A DNA stretch of 64,000 nt from Paenibacillus tarimensis (GCF_021532315.1 NZ_JAKGAO010000004.1:62001-126000); one strand, 5' to 3'; shown: positions 35,802 through 44,944, numbered from the stretch's first letter. The notes: a model not told the origin generated them from the sequence alone. Numbers and translations are program-made.

Positions 35802-36032
35802 ATGAAAGATCTGATTCTTGTCATAGCTAGGGCTTTAGTAGATCATCCGGAAGATGTCCGCATTGACATCCGGGAAGATGATCGCGGAACCGTGTACTCG
35901 CTTTCGGTTCATCCCGATGATATCGGGAAGGTAATCGGCAAGCAGGGACGTATTGCCAAAGCGCTTCGGACCGTGGTGACATCTGCGGCCGTCAAGGACG
36001 GGCGGCGTATTATTGTTGATATCGTCTCATGA
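35802..36032 (+). CDS. khpA: KH-domain RNA-binding protein KhpA (YlqC)
   Basis: A 76-residue single KH domain with the GxxG loop as IGKQGR (HPDDIGKVIGKQGRIAKALRTVV). With KhpB it affects cell size and mRNA handling in Gram-positives. ATG 35802 has GGAGGG 7 bases upstream. A strong terminator follows; the ylqD gene found here in Bacillus is absent. Confidence 0.93.
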   Translation: MKDLILVIARALVDHPEDVRIDIREDDRGTVYSLSVHPDDIGKVIGKQGRIAKALRTVVTSAAVKDGRRIIVDIVS

Positions 36033-36050
36033 AATAATAGCAGTGGGCGG

Positions 36051-36079
36051 GGGTTAGGATGAATGTCCTAACCCTTTTT
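36051..36079 (+). terminator. Rho-independent terminator after khpA
   Basis: A 10-bp stem, GGGTTAGGAT/GTCCTAACCC, with a GAAT loop and a T5 tract. Confidence 0.88.
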
Positions 36080-36128
36080 CGTCGCATAGTAAGGTAAGCG
36101 TTCATTCGAGTGGCAAGGAGGATCAGGG

Positions 36129-36644
36129 ATGGCAAACAAATGGTTTACCGTCGGCAAGCTTGTAAACACGCACGGCATTAAGGGTGAGGTCAAAATCTAT
36201 CCGTCCACAGATTTTCCGGATGTACGGTTCGCTCCCGGGAGTCAGCTCAGCCTTCACGATGCCAGCGGTACAATTGTACCAGTGGAAGTGGAAGCCGCCC
36301 GTGAGCATAAAGGTATGTTTATTGTCCGTCTGAAAGGCTTTGACAATATTAACGAGGTCGAGAAGTATAAAGGCTGGACGGTCAAAGTATCGGATAATGA
36401 GCTGGTTGATCTGGAAGAAGGCGAATATTACTACTATGAGATTGTGGGCTGCCGAGTGGTAACGGATGAGGGCGAGGAGCTGGGAACAATTTCGGAAATC
36501 CTGAGTCCCGGAGCTAATGATGTGTGGGTTGTAGAGCGTCCGAAGGACAAGCCTGTGCTGCTGCCGGTCATTGATGATGTGATCCGCAGTGTGGATGTAA
36601 AGGAGAAGCTTGTGACGGTCCATTTGATGGAAGGGCTGATCTGA
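36129..36644 (+). CDS. rimM: Ribosome maturation factor RimM
   Basis: A 171-residue two-domain beta-barrel protein: [25 protein letters not shown] in the RimM domain and the PRC-barrel part [21 protein letters not shown]...[14 protein letters not shown]. It assists 30S assembly by binding S19. Its stop shares one base with the trmD start (TGATG). Confidence 0.96.
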   Translation: MANKWFTVGKLVNTHGIKGEVKIYPSTDFPDVRFAPGSQLSLHDASGTIVPVEVEAAREHKGMFIVRLKGFDNINEVEKYKGWTVKVSDNELVDLEEGEYYYYEIVGCRVVTDEGEELGTISEILSPGANDVWVVERPKDKPVLLPVIDDVIRSVDVKEKLVTVHLMEGLI

Positions 36645-37435
36645 TGAAGATTGATGTGCTGACCCTTTTCCCCGAGATGTTTGACGGCGTATTCGGCGCA
36701 AGCATCCTGGGTAAGGCGCGGGAAAAGGGTATTGTCGAGCTTGCCGCGGTTAATTTTCGGGCATATGCCAATAACAAGCATAATACCGTAGACGACTATC
36801 CCTATGGCGGCGGCGGGGGGATGGTGCTCAAGCCCGAGCCGATGTTTGCCGCTGTGGAAGATCTGGTGAAGGACGCGGGACCCGAGCCTAGGATCGTTCT
36901 GATGTGCCCGCAGGGGGAGCCTTTTACCCAGCGCAAGGCGGAGGAGCTGTCTGCAGCAGAGCATTTAATATTTGTGTGCGGCCATTATGAAGGCTATGAT
37001 GAACGCATTCGGGAGCATCTTGTGACGGATGAGCTGTCTATCGGCGATTATGTGCTGACAGGCGGGGAGCTGCCTGCGATGGTAGTGATTGATGCGGTAG
37101 TCCGGCTCCTTCCCGGCGTGCTCGGCAATGAAACCTCTGCGGTAACCGATTCGTTCAGCACAGGTCTGCTCGAATATCCGCACTACACGCGGCCAGCTTC
37201 CTTCAGAGGCATGGACGTTCCAGAAGTGCTGATCTCGGGTCATCACGGCCGTATTGACGCCTGGCGGAGGGAGCAGTCCCTGTTAAGGACCCTGCAGCGG
37301 CGCCCGGACCTGCTGGAGAAGGCGGAATTAACCGCGAAGGAGCGCAGCTGGCTTGAGGAGCAGCGGAGGCTGCTGAGCCATAAGGAACGAGATGGATGTA
37401 GCGGGCCTGCTGCGGATGACAGCGGTACGACGTAA
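36644..37435 (+). CDS. trmD: tRNA (guanine(37)-N(1))-methyltransferase TrmD
   Basis: A 263-residue SPOUT methyltransferase. The N-terminus is [13 protein letters not shown], followed by [18 protein letters not shown] and the knot segment [29 protein letters not shown]. It methylates G37 of tRNAs to prevent frameshifting. The C-terminus runs past the usual ~240 residues with a low-complexity tail ([12 protein letters not shown]). It is coupled to rimM by a TGATG overlap. Confidence 0.96.
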   Translation: MKIDVLTLFPEMFDGVFGASILGKAREKGIVELAAVNFRAYANNKHNTVDDYPYGGGGGMVLKPEPMFAAVEDLVKDAGPEPRIVLMCPQGEPFTQRKAEELSAAEHLIFVCGHYEGYDERIREHLVTDELSIGDYVLTGGELPAMVVIDAVVRLLPGVLGNETSAVTDSFSTGLLEYPHYTRPASFRGMDVPEVLISGHHGRIDAWRREQSLLRTLQRRPDLLEKAELTAKERSWLEEQRRLLSHKERDGCSGPAADDSGTT

Positions 37436-37473
37436 CAAAAAGAGCCTTGTCCTAGGACAACGCTCTTTTTGTT
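37434..37473. terminator. Bidirectional terminator between trmD and the CAP gene
   Basis: AACAAAAAGAGC pairs perfectly with GCTCTTTTTGTT, with an inner TTGTCC-TAG-GACAA hairpin. The A5/T5 tracts serve both convergent genes. Confidence 0.9.
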
Positions 37474-37491
37474 CATTATTAGGCTTGTATG

Positions 37492-38940
37492 CTATGGCGT
37501 ATAGAAATTCTGGGTATAATAGAGCTTATAGGAGCCGCCTGCATATATACCGACTCCCAATTTGGTCAGGCGCTCATTCATCAGGTTGGTTCGGTGACCC
37601 TCCGAGTTCATCCAACCGATATGGACGTGAAACGCATTGGCATGACCGGCCGCGATATTCTCGGCAGCCATACGATACGTGATGCCTTCCTGGCTCATCC
37701 GGTCAAACGGGCTTTCATCCCGAAGGTTCGTATGGCTGAAGTAGCTATTCACGGCCATATCCTTGCTGTGCTTGCGTGAGCTGGCAGCCGCCTGGTCATC
37801 CCAAACAAAGGGTTGAAGGCCGCGTCTGAAGCGCTCAGCATTGGCGAGGTCAAACACTTGGCGCTCCATGGCTGAAGCGCGCTCTGCGCTTACTGTCTGG
37901 TTTGTGCCGGCAAGCTGGGTGCCTTCTTCAAGGACCAGTATGGCAGCGAGCTTGTTGCCATCCAGTTTGTCACGATACAGCTGATAGCTGTTCGGCCCGG
38001 CAGTGAAGCTGTAGTAGTCTTCACCCCGCAGTATACTTGTGGCACTGTGCTTCGACCGGAACACTTCAAGCGCTTGTTCTGCATCCATGCCAACCTGGAT
38101 AAGGTTAGAGCCGTTCCAGCTCTTGGCATTGGAGAACAGAGCGACGACTTTACCGGACTTTATACCGATCATAGCAAAGTCAGCGTAATTCGAATTATAT
38201 ACATACCACTGCATTCCATTATCAGCCGTGTCCTTGCGGCTTGGCTCTCCCAGACGGGAGGTAACGGATGCTGCCGTATCACCGACTGCAATGCTGCGAA
38301 GGGAAAGAACAGCCTGCTTGTCCGGTTGCTTGGCTGCCGGAAGAACTGGCGATGAGCTTAGCTCCGGCTTGTACTGCTTCTGATTATAGATGAACGTCAG
38401 CGCTTCTGCCCTGGTCATCGTATCGGCTGCCTTGAAGCCGGCAACGGTAGGTGCGGTCTTACCGTTTGACAGTCCTTCATCAAGCAGCCACTGGACCGCC
38501 GAGTTGACGGTTAGTGAACGGCCATTGGCCGCTGCGAGAAGGACAGCCGCTTCTCCGCGCCTGAATGGCGCTATGCCGGTCGGCCAGTTCAGCTCTTCGG
38601 CCTTCTCGTACGAGGGTTCATACCATTTGTCCTGCGGACCTGCCTGGCGGAGCTTGAGCTCCGGATAGGCACGCATCAGCATAACGATAAAGTCCCTTTC
38701 TTGTACAGTACGGTCAGGACGGAAGGTTCCGTCTCCATAACCTGCCGCAATCTGGCTGCGTGATGCCCACTCTATAGTGGAAGCAGCCCAGTGGCCCTGA
38801 GTGTCCTTGAAGGAAGAAGCAGCGGCTGCATGGGCGCCGCTAGGATGCGGACCTGGAATGACAGAGCCAGCAAGCAGGGTAATCATGGCTGTCAAAAAGG
38901 CAATTCTGGTGATCAGGGAATGAGGCTGGTTTCGTATCAT
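37492..38940 (-). CDS. Secreted SLH- and CAP-domain protein
   Basis: A 482-residue exported protein. The signal peptide (~10-38) ends in a GAHA/AAA-type site. S-layer homology repeats span ~43-190 (FKDTQGHWAASTIEWASRSQIAAGYGDGTFRPDRTVQ). A YlbC-like CAP-associated domain lies at ~215-345, and a C-terminal CAP/SCP domain (~360-480) has FSHTN, AAENIAAGH and HRTNLMN. The SLH part should anchor it to wall polymer; CAP function in bacteria is unclear. AAAGGAG precedes the ATG. It is inserted on the opposite strand between trmD and rplS, which are adjacent in Bacillus. Confidence 0.92.
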   Translation of the reverse strand: MIRNQPHSLITRIAFLTAMITLLAGSVIPGPHPSGAHAAAASSFKDTQGHWAASTIEWASRSQIAAGYGDGTFRPDRTVQERDFIVMLMRAYPELKLRQAGPQDKWYEPSYEKAEELNWPTGIAPFRRGEAAVLLAAANGRSLTVNSAVQWLLDEGLSNGKTAPTVAGFKAADTMTRAEALTFIYNQKQYKPELSSSPVLPAAKQPDKQAVLSLRSIAVGDTAASVTSRLGEPSRKDTADNGMQWYVYNSNYADFAMIGIKSGKVVALFSNAKSWNGSNLIQVGMDAEQALEVFRSKHSATSILRGEDYYSFTAGPNSYQLYRDKLDGNKLAAILVLEEGTQLAGTNQTVSAERASAMERQVFDLANAERFRRGLQPFVWDDQAAASSRKHSKDMAVNSYFSHTNLRDESPFDRMSQEGITYRMAAENIAAGHANAFHVHIGWMNSEGHRTNLMNERLTKLGVGIYAGGSYKLYYTQNFYTP

Positions 38941-39097
38941 GCTGTGTTCTCCTTTCCTATCCCGGAATAAGGTTTATGTTAACGTATACGATGAGCTTCT
39001 GTCATTCGTTTTTGGGAATCGCTGGTTCTGAAACTTTTCTCATTAATACCAGTTGGATTCAAATTAAGCGGCAATGCTGGAACTTTAATAATAATAG

Positions 39098-39126
39098 TTG
39101 TGTTTTAATCTAGCGTATGGTAAAAT
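39098..39126 (+). promoter_or_regulatory. Sigma-A promoter of rplS
   Basis: TTGTGT (39098-39103) and TAAAAT (39121-39126) with 17-bp spacing. A leader of about 100 bases separates the predicted start from the rplS ATG. Confidence 0.65.
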
Positions 39127-39132
39127 TTCAAA

Positions 39133-39231
39133 TGTTGTTTGTAATAGTCGGGCGGTCCGCTGTCGGCCAGGACACGGCTTCCAAGGGAAGCCGGAGAGCT
39201 TATAAGAACGCCTGTTGTGGAAGGAGGGAAC
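39133..39231 (+). ncRNA. Candidate rplS 5' leader (possible L19 autoregulatory leader)
   Basis: About 100 bases between the predicted transcription start and rplS. It contains CGGCTTCC/GGAAGCCG (a perfect 8-bp stem) and other GC-rich segments. Firmicute rplS genes often carry an L19 leader at this position. I could not match its consensus by eye, so the assignment rests on location and structure. Confidence 0.4.
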
Positions 39232-39579
39232 ATGAATATGAATATCGTACAAGCGATTACGCAAGAGCAGCTCCGTAAAGACATCCCAAGCTTTCGCCCA
39301 GGCGATACGCTGAAGGTATATGTTAAAGTTATTGAGGGAACCCGTGAGCGGGTCCAGCTCTTCGAAGGCGTCGTGATCAAGCGTCGCGGCGGCGGAATCA
39401 GCGAGACGTTTACAGTGCGCAAAATCTCCTATGGAGTAGGCGTTGAAAGAACGTTCCCGGTGCATTCTCCGAAACTCGACAAGATTGAAGTAGCTCGCCG
39501 TGGTAAAGTGCGCCGCGCGAAACTGTACTACCTTCGCAATCTGCGTGGTAAGGCAGCTAGAATCAAAGAAATTCGTTAA
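39232..39579 (+). CDS. rplS: 50S ribosomal protein L19
   Basis: A 115-residue protein with the L19 signature ([34 protein letters not shown], then [15 protein letters not shown]). GGAAGGAGGG lies just upstream of ATG 39232. It sits at the 30S-50S interface. It is monocistronic, between its own promoter and a terminator. Confidence 0.98.
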   Translation: MNMNIVQAITQEQLRKDIPSFRPGDTLKVYVKVIEGTRERVQLFEGVVIKRRGGGISETFTVRKISYGVGVERTFPVHSPKLDKIEVARRGKVRRAKLYYLRNLRGKAARIKEIR

Positions 39580-39590
39580 TTGTTCTACCA

Positions 39591-39628
39591 AGGGGGGCTT
39601 GCGCATACAAGCCTCCCTTTCTCTTCTT
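39591..39628 (+). terminator. Terminator after rplS
   Basis: An 11-bp stem, AGGGGGGCTTG/CAAGCCTCCCT (one G·T pair), with a 6-base loop followed by a T-rich tract (TTCTCTTCTT). Confidence 0.8.
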
Positions 39629-39707
39629 CGGAAATGGGGAGCGGCTTCATAAATTGAAGGCTTCTTAAGATAATAGACTTAATGTGCAGCGGAAGGAAGG
39701 CGTATTA

Positions 39708-40478
39708 ATGGACGAATCGCAGAAGCATCGCTCAGGGAATCCGGCGGAAGGCAGCGATACGGAACAGGCAGCTGTGCCGTCATCACCCGATACTGGCACA
39801 CAGCCCGGTCAGACGGTCGAGGCGTCAGGTCAGGCCCCCCGCGGCGGAAGCAGACTATATAAAGAAATTATTGAATGGCTCAAAGCGCTTGCGATAGCCG
39901 CATTGCTAGTATTTGTGATCCGCTGGCTGCTATTTGCACCGTTCATTGTCGACGGCCAGTCGATGGAACCGAACTTTGAATCCGGGGAACGGCTTATAGT
40001 CAATAAGATTATTTATGATATCAGAGCACCGAAGCGCGGAGAGGTTGTTGTGTTCTATGTACCGGATGAGAAGCGCGATTTTATTAAACGCATCATTGGT
40101 CTTCCGGGCGACAAGGTGAAGCTTGAAGGCGATACGATCTACATAAACGGGGTCGAGATGGACGAGCCTTATCTGAAGGAAGCGATCGCGGAAGCGAACA
40201 GCCGTGGCGAGCTGTACAACACGAGAGAAGGATTTCCGAATCCATTCATAACCGAGGATACAGTGCCTGAGGATAAGGTGCTTGTTTTCGGGGATAACAG
40301 AAGTAACAGCAAAGACAGCCGTATGATTGGCTATGTGAATTACGATTCGATCGTAGGCCGTGCAGATTTCATATTCTGGCCGCTGGATAAGCTGAGCTTG
40401 GTTGAACATACCGCACCCGTGCAAGCTGAGGAACCCGCGGGTAATGCCGGGGAGCCGGCTGAGAATACGGGATCTTGA
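39708..40478 (+). CDS. lepB: Signal peptidase I
   Basis: A 256-residue membrane protease that removes Sec signal peptides. It has a long, hydrophilic N-terminal cytoplasmic tail (1-50, Ser/Gly/Pro-rich) and one transmembrane helix (~58-79). The catalytic Ser85 is in VDGQSMEPNF and Lys127 in DFIKRIIGLPGD; the GDNRSNSKDSR box lies near the C-terminus. ATG 39708 has GGAAGGAAGG upstream. It is inserted between rplS and rbgA; a short Glu/Pro/Ala-rich tail ends the protein. Confidence 0.95.
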   Translation: MDESQKHRSGNPAEGSDTEQAAVPSSPDTGTQPGQTVEASGQAPRGGSRLYKEIIEWLKALAIAALLVFVIRWLLFAPFIVDGQSMEPNFESGERLIVNKIIYDIRAPKRGEVVVFYVPDEKRDFIKRIIGLPGDKVKLEGDTIYINGVEMDEPYLKEAIAEANSRGELYNTREGFPNPFITEDTVPEDKVLVFGDNRSNSKDSRMIGYVNYDSIVGRADFIFWPLDKLSLVEHTAPVQAEEPAGNAGEPAENTGS

Positions 40479-40487
40479 TTAAGATAA

Positions 40488-40521
40488 CGACGGGACGCGC
40501 GCGTTTGCGTGCGTCCCGTCG
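40488..40521 (+). terminator. Hairpin between lepB and rbgA
   Basis: An 11-bp perfect stem, CGACGGGACGC/GCGTCCCGTCG, but no T-run. It may stabilise mRNA or partly terminate; rbgA starts 24 bases later without an evident promoter. Confidence 0.5.
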
Positions 40522-40545
40522 ACGCATACAGAGAAGGTGATACTT

Positions 40546-41439
40546 GTGACGATACAATGGTTTCCGGGACATATGACAAGGGCCAAGAGACAGATACAGG
40601 CCAAACTGAAGCTGATTGACGTAGCGATTGAGCTGCTGGACGCCCGGGTGCCGCTGGCAAGCCGCAATCCGATGATTGATGAAATTTTACCCGATAAGCC
40701 GCGGCTGATTGTACTGAACAAGTCGGATTTGGCCGACCCCCGGATGACGGAGGAATGGATGGCTTATTTCACAGCCCAGGGGCACTCCTGTGTTGCTGTG
40801 GATTCTTCTACTGGGACCCGTGTGGGCGAAATACCGGTGAAGGCCAAGGCGCTGGTTGCCGAGAAGTGGGCCCGAATGGCCGCCAAAGGAATGAATCCGC
40901 GTGCGGTCCGGGCTCTGATCGTCGGTATTCCGAATGTGGGCAAATCAACCTTGATCAACAGGCTGGCAGGCCGGAATATTGCCGCAACCGGCGACAGGCC
41001 GGGCGTAACGAAGGGGCAGCAGTGGATCAAGGTGGGAACCGAGATGGAGCTGCTGGATACACCAGGTATACTGTGGCCAAAATTTGAGGATCAAATGGTC
41101 GGCTACCGGCTTGCCATGACTGGAGCCATAAAAGAAGAAATTTTAAATGTGGAGGACATTGCGTTCTTCGCAATCAAGGTCATTGCCGCCCGCTATCCGG
41201 ATGCTCTGTCAGAACGCTTCGGCGTCGCGGAGAAGGAGCGGGATTTAAACAACGCAGATGAAGTCGTCGCAATTATGGAAGAGATCGGACGCAAGCGGGG
41301 GTGTCTGGTGAGCGGAGGCCGGATTGATCTGGAGAAGACCTCCGGCATTATTTTGCGAGATATGCGCGCAGGCAAGATGGGCAGGCTGACACTGGAGACG
41401 CCGGATGAAGCAGAAGCCGGGGGGATCGATAGCCTGTGA
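40546..41439 (+). CDS. rbgA: Ribosome biogenesis GTPase RbgA (YlqF)
   Basis: A 297-residue circularly permuted GTPase needed for late 50S assembly. The motif order is G4 NKSD (58-61), then G1 GIPNVGKST (127-135), then G3 DTPG (171-174). The N-terminal [11 protein letters not shown] is typical. GTG 40546 has GAAGG 8 bases upstream. Its 3' end overlaps rnhB by 4 bases. Confidence 0.95.
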   Translation: MTIQWFPGHMTRAKRQIQAKLKLIDVAIELLDARVPLASRNPMIDEILPDKPRLIVLNKSDLADPRMTEEWMAYFTAQGHSCVAVDSSTGTRVGEIPVKAKALVAEKWARMAAKGMNPRAVRALIVGIPNVGKSTLINRLAGRNIAATGDRPGVTKGQQWIKVGTEMELLDTPGILWPKFEDQMVGYRLAMTGAIKEEILNVEDIAFFAIKVIAARYPDALSERFGVAEKERDLNNADEVVAIMEEIGRKRGCLVSGGRIDLEKTSGIILRDMRAGKMGRLTLETPDEAEAGGIDSL

Positions 41440-42140
41440 CGGGAGAGCAGGAGAACTCGGTTGTAGAGCAGCGCAGGGGAAGACAGAAGGCTAAGCCTGA
41501 AAAGCAGGCGGAGGAAAAAGCGGTAGACATGCTCGCTTTCGAACGTCCGCTGTGGGAGCAGGGATATGCCTTCATTGCAGGGGCTGACGAGGTTGGCCGT
41601 GGTTGTCTGTTTGGCGATGTGGTGGCAGGCGCGGTTATTCTTCCGGCTGGTCTTGTTCTCGAGGGCATTAACGACTCGAAGAAGCTGACCGAGAAGAAAC
41701 GGGAGTATTATTATGAGCGGATTGCAGAAGAAGCGCTGGCTTGGTCAGTCGCCTGTGTAGCTGCGGATGTAATTGACCGGATCAACATTAAGCAGGCGGC
41801 AAGGCTTGCTATGAAGCGGGCTCTTGGTCAGCTTGCCTTAAAGCCCGATTATGTGCTTGTAGATGCCGAAAGGCTGGATATAGAGCTGCCGCAGCTCCCG
41901 GTTATTCACGGTGATGCGCGAAGCCAGTCCATTGCTGCCGCTTCTATCATGGCGAAGGTGACCCGCGACCGTCTCTGCATGGGGGAATGGGACCGGTTAT
42001 ATCCGGAGTATGGAATTGCTTTACATAAAGGGTATGCGACCAAGCATCATCGTGAGCAGATTCTGGCTTATGGTCCCACGCCGATGCACCGGCGTTCCTT
42101 CCTTGGCAATCTGATGGTCGAGCAGCAGGAGCTGTTCTAA
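41436..42140 (+). CDS. rnhB: Ribonuclease HII
   Basis: A 234-residue enzyme that cuts RNA in RNA-DNA hybrids, including single misincorporated ribonucleotides. Catalytic Asp51/Glu52 are in ADEVGRG, Asp143 in VLVDAERL, and an Asp in KVTRDRL. An N-terminal 35-residue Glu/Lys-rich tail replaces the longer Bacillus N-domain. After GRG the sequence reads CLFGDVVA instead of the common PLAGPVVA. The GTG start overlaps rbgA. Confidence 0.94.
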   Translation: MTGEQENSVVEQRRGRQKAKPEKQAEEKAVDMLAFERPLWEQGYAFIAGADEVGRGCLFGDVVAGAVILPAGLVLEGINDSKKLTEKKREYYYERIAEEALAWSVACVAADVIDRINIKQAARLAMKRALGQLALKPDYVLVDAERLDIELPQLPVIHGDARSQSIAAASIMAKVTRDRLCMGEWDRLYPEYGIALHKGYATKHHREQILAYGPTPMHRRSFLGNLMVEQQELF

Positions 42141-42207
42141 CCGTCTGGTTCGGCTGCCGAGTGAAGCAGCGGAAAGGATTAAGCAGGCCGGATACAGCAA
42201 CAGCAAG

Positions 42208-42236
42208 AGCTCCCCGCTTTAAGCGGCGGAGCTTTT
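42208..42236 (+). terminator. Terminator after rnhB
   Basis: AGCTCCCCGC pairs with GCGG(C)GGAGCT around TTTAA, with a bulge, followed by TTTTG. Confidence 0.65.
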
Positions 42237-42368
42237 GACGGTTTAAAGGGGTGCTTTATAATTTGGGTAATCAGGCCGATATATATATTAGGACGATGAA
42301 ACCGGCAGCGGCCGGAATTATCATAGGTCAGATATCAAGTATGACAGGTGGAAGGAGGGGCGAGGCCA

Positions 42369-44177
42369 GTGAATATAGGACAGCTGATGCGGGGGATGCT
42401 TGGCGAAGCGCAGCCTGCGGATGGAAAGGCGCTCGAATTGAAGGTCGGACAGATTGTTCGCGGCGTTATTATGCAGATGATGGAAGGCCAGGATGCAATG
42501 GTGCAGATCAATGGTGTGGCTGTTCGCGCCAGGCTGGAGTCGGTTCTCTTGCCGGGCCAGACGACGATGCTGCAGGTGCAGCCGGAATCGGCGGGCGGTC
42601 TGGTTACGTTAAAAGCCGTGGATTCTTCCGGAGCCGGTATGCCAGAGGAGAGTCTTAAAGATCTGGTAAAAACGCTGGGGCTACAAGACCGGAAGTGGGC
42701 AATGGATATTGTCCGCGACTTGAAGCGCGAAGGTTTCCCGGTTAATCGTGAGACGGCGCAATCACTTCAGCAGGCTGCTGCAATGAAGCCGGCGAGAGTC
42801 AACGAGGAGCAGTGGATGCAGGCCGCCGGAACAGCGCTAAAGCGGGGGTTACCGGCCACGCAGGGTGTTCTGTCCGGGCTGCATCAGGCACAGTCCGGCA
42901 AGCCGGTAACACAGCTGATGGAAACGCTCCGTCAGCAATTGAATAACCTGACAGATAACTCTAATACGCAGCCTTCCTCGGCAGGCACAGCTAGCGGGAA
43001 GCTGCCCTCTGCGGCAGCTAAAGTGCTGTCTCTGATAGCTGATGGTGCTGCTCTGATGAAGGGAGCCGCTGCAGCGGCAGCTGCCCCGGCGGCTGTTCAA
43101 GCCGGTCAAGGCGGCCCGGGCCCTGCCTCTGCCGCCCGCGGCGGCAATGAGATGGCAGGCCAGCATACGCAACCACAGCAGGCAGCATCCGGCTCAGCGG
43201 CGGCTGGCGGACAAGCTGCTTCAGGTAAGCTGGATGCGGCGTCTGGACCGGAGCAGGCAGGTCATGCCGGCGGAGCTGCTGCCGGCAGGACGTTTTCAGG
43301 AACGTCAGACACAGGCCAAAGCTGGGTAGGCGGTTTAATGAAATGGCTTGGCGTGCATCATGAGAATATGCTTGCCCAGACATTGAACGGGCAGGGCAAG
43401 CCGAGCGCATCGGGACAGCAGGCTGTTGATGACACGGCGCTGCAGCAGTATCCCGACCAGAAGGCCGATGCGACCACGGCAAGGCAGCCGGTTCAGCCTG
43501 CTGAGCTTCGGCAGGGACAGATGCCTGAACGCTCCGCACTGCAGATGGCGCTCCAGACAGGCGGACCGCAGCTTGAACCAGCTGCACAAGCAGAGTCGGT
43601 GAAAATTAACGCGGCCGAGACATTGAAGGGAGCTTTGCTCAGTCTGATCAATAGCGATGATGTGCCTGCTGCCGTTAGGGAAACAGCACAACAGCTGGTA
43701 CAGCATATTACGGGCCAGCAGCTGCTTCTTTCCCCAGAACGCGGAGGTTCACTCTTGTCTCATGTGACGCTGATGATACCGTTTCACGGACCGGATGGTG
43801 CACAGACTGCTTCTGTTCATGTACAGTCGAGACGGGGCAAGAGAGGCGAGCTTGATGCGGATAACTGCCGGCTGCTGTTTGACCTGCAGATGAAGCAGCT
43901 CGGGGCTACGGTAGTGGATGTGCAGGTGGTGGAGAAGATGGTCAGCCTGAGTATTTGGAATGATCATCCGGTTATGGGCTCGATGGTCAGGGAGGCGCGC
44001 GCTGAAGTATCAGCAGCGCTGGCTGGAGCAGGGTACCAGCTGTCGGCGCTTAATGCCAGGCCGCTGCCAGACCCTGGAGAAGCAGCTGCCCAGGCAGCGG
44101 ATAAGAAAGCCCCCCAGCTTCCGGAGCCTTCTGCGTATCAGACTAAGCGGTACAAAGGGGTGGATTACCGGGCATGA
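42369..44177 (+). CDS. ylqG: YlqG-like protein with FliK-like C-terminal domain
   Basis: A 602-residue protein. The N-terminal domain (1-85) includes a small beta-barrel (LKVGQIVRGVIMQMMEGQDAMVQINGVAVRARLE). A low-complexity Ala/Gln/Gly/Ser linker (~195-360) follows. The C-terminal ~120 residues (LMIPFHGPDGAQTASVHV, LFDLQMKQLGATVVDVQVVEKMVSLSIW, LAGAGYQLSALN) have the hook-length-control FliK_C pattern. GTG 42369 has AAGGAGG upstream. It lies where ylqG lies in Bacillus and is coupled to the FlhB-like ylqH by a 4-bp overlap. Its function is not established. Confidence 0.75.
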   Translation: MNIGQLMRGMLGEAQPADGKALELKVGQIVRGVIMQMMEGQDAMVQINGVAVRARLESVLLPGQTTMLQVQPESAGGLVTLKAVDSSGAGMPEESLKDLVKTLGLQDRKWAMDIVRDLKREGFPVNRETAQSLQQAAAMKPARVNEEQWMQAAGTALKRGLPATQGVLSGLHQAQSGKPVTQLMETLRQQLNNLTDNSNTQPSSAGTASGKLPSAAAKVLSLIADGAALMKGAAAAAAAPAAVQAGQGGPGPASAARGGNEMAGQHTQPQQAASGSAAAGGQAASGKLDAASGPEQAGHAGGAAAGRTFSGTSDTGQSWVGGLMKWLGVHHENMLAQTLNGQGKPSASGQQAVDDTALQQYPDQKADATTARQPVQPAELRQGQMPERSALQMALQTGGPQLEPAAQAESVKINAAETLKGALLSLINSDDVPAAVRETAQQLVQHITGQQLLLSPERGGSLLSHVTLMIPFHGPDGAQTASVHVQSRRGKRGELDADNCRLLFDLQMKQLGATVVDVQVVEKMVSLSIWNDHPVMGSMVREARAEVSAALAGAGYQLSALNARPLPDPGEAAAQAADKKAPQLPEPSAYQTKRYKGVDYRA

Positions 44178-44479
44178 AGCAGGACAAAGCCGCAGGCAGG
44201 GCCGATGTGACTAAGGCGGTTGCGCTCAAGTACGATGCCGAGAAACGCAGTGCTCCTATCGTGGTGGCCAAGGGAAAAGGCGCGATCGCCGAATCTATAC
44301 TGGAGAAGGCAAAGGAGCATGATGTGCCGATTCAGGAGGACTCGTCGCTTGTCGAGGTGCTATCCAAGCTGGATGTGGATCAGGAGATACCACCTGAGCT
44401 GTATACGCTGGTTGCCGAGATATTAAGTTTTGTCTACCGATCTGACCGGCGCGCGAAGGAGTGGAAGGATGAGCAGTAG
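44174..44479 (+). CDS. ylqH: YlqH, FlhB C-terminal-domain-like protein
   Basis: A 101-residue soluble protein equal to the cytoplasmic C-terminal fragment of FlhB (VALKYDAEKRSAPIVVAKGKGAIAESILEKAKEHDVPI, then QEIPPELYTLVAEILSFVYR). It lacks FlhB's membrane domain and the self-cleaving NPTH motif; the residues before AVALKYD read ADVTK. ATG overlaps the stop of the FliK-like gene, and yraN overlaps its own 3' end by 11 bases. Confidence 0.88.
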   Translation: MKQDKAAGRADVTKAVALKYDAEKRSAPIVVAKGKGAIAESILEKAKEHDVPIQEDSSLVEVLSKLDVDQEIPPELYTLVAEILSFVYRSDRRAKEWKDEQ

Positions 44480-44885
44480 CGGAATGGACAGGAATGCACC
44501 CAACGGCCGCGGTAAGGAGCTGTCCCGCCGTAAGGAGACAGGCAGCCGCGGGGAGGATGCGGCCGCCGAACTGCTTGTAGGTAAGGGGTACAAAATTCTG
44601 AGCCGCAACTGGCGATGCCGCAGTGGCGAGCTGGATATTGTAGCAGACGATAGTGGAACGACTGTGTTTGTTGAGGTCCGTACGAGACGGTCTGGCAGCC
44701 GTTATGGGACTGCAGCTGAATCAGTTGACTGGCGGAAGCAGAGAAAGCTGCACCAGCTTGCCCAGTTCTATATGGCTGTTCACGGAAGCGCTGTAAGCCT
44801 GGCTATGCGTTTTGACGTCATTGCGGTTTCCTATGAAGAGGCGGATGGCCCGCTCGTGTGCACGCATTATGAGCATGCATTTTGA
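44469..44885 (+). CDS. yraN: YraN family (UPF0102) predicted endonuclease
   Basis: A 138-residue protein with the UPF0102 pattern GSRGEDAAAELLVGKGYKILSRNWRCRSGELDIVADD...VFVEVRTR, a restriction-endonuclease-like fold with a Glu-Asp-Glu site. Function is unproven. ATG 44469 has AAGGAGTGGAAGG upstream and overlaps ylqH. A strong terminator follows. Confidence 0.92.
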   Translation: MSSSGMDRNAPNGRGKELSRRKETGSRGEDAAAELLVGKGYKILSRNWRCRSGELDIVADDSGTTVFVEVRTRRSGSRYGTAAESVDWRKQRKLHQLAQFYMAVHGSAVSLAMRFDVIAVSYEEADGPLVCTHYEHAF

Positions 44886-44933
44886 AGACCCGTAAGGCGA
44901 GGGCTCCCACGCTGTACGGGTCTTCTGTTTTTT
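44884..44933. terminator. Bidirectional terminator
   Basis: GAAGACCCGTA pairs perfectly with TACGGGTCTTC, followed by TGTTTTTT. It lies between yraN (+) and yifB (-). Confidence 0.88.
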
Positions 44934-44944
44934 GAGGGTACCGG

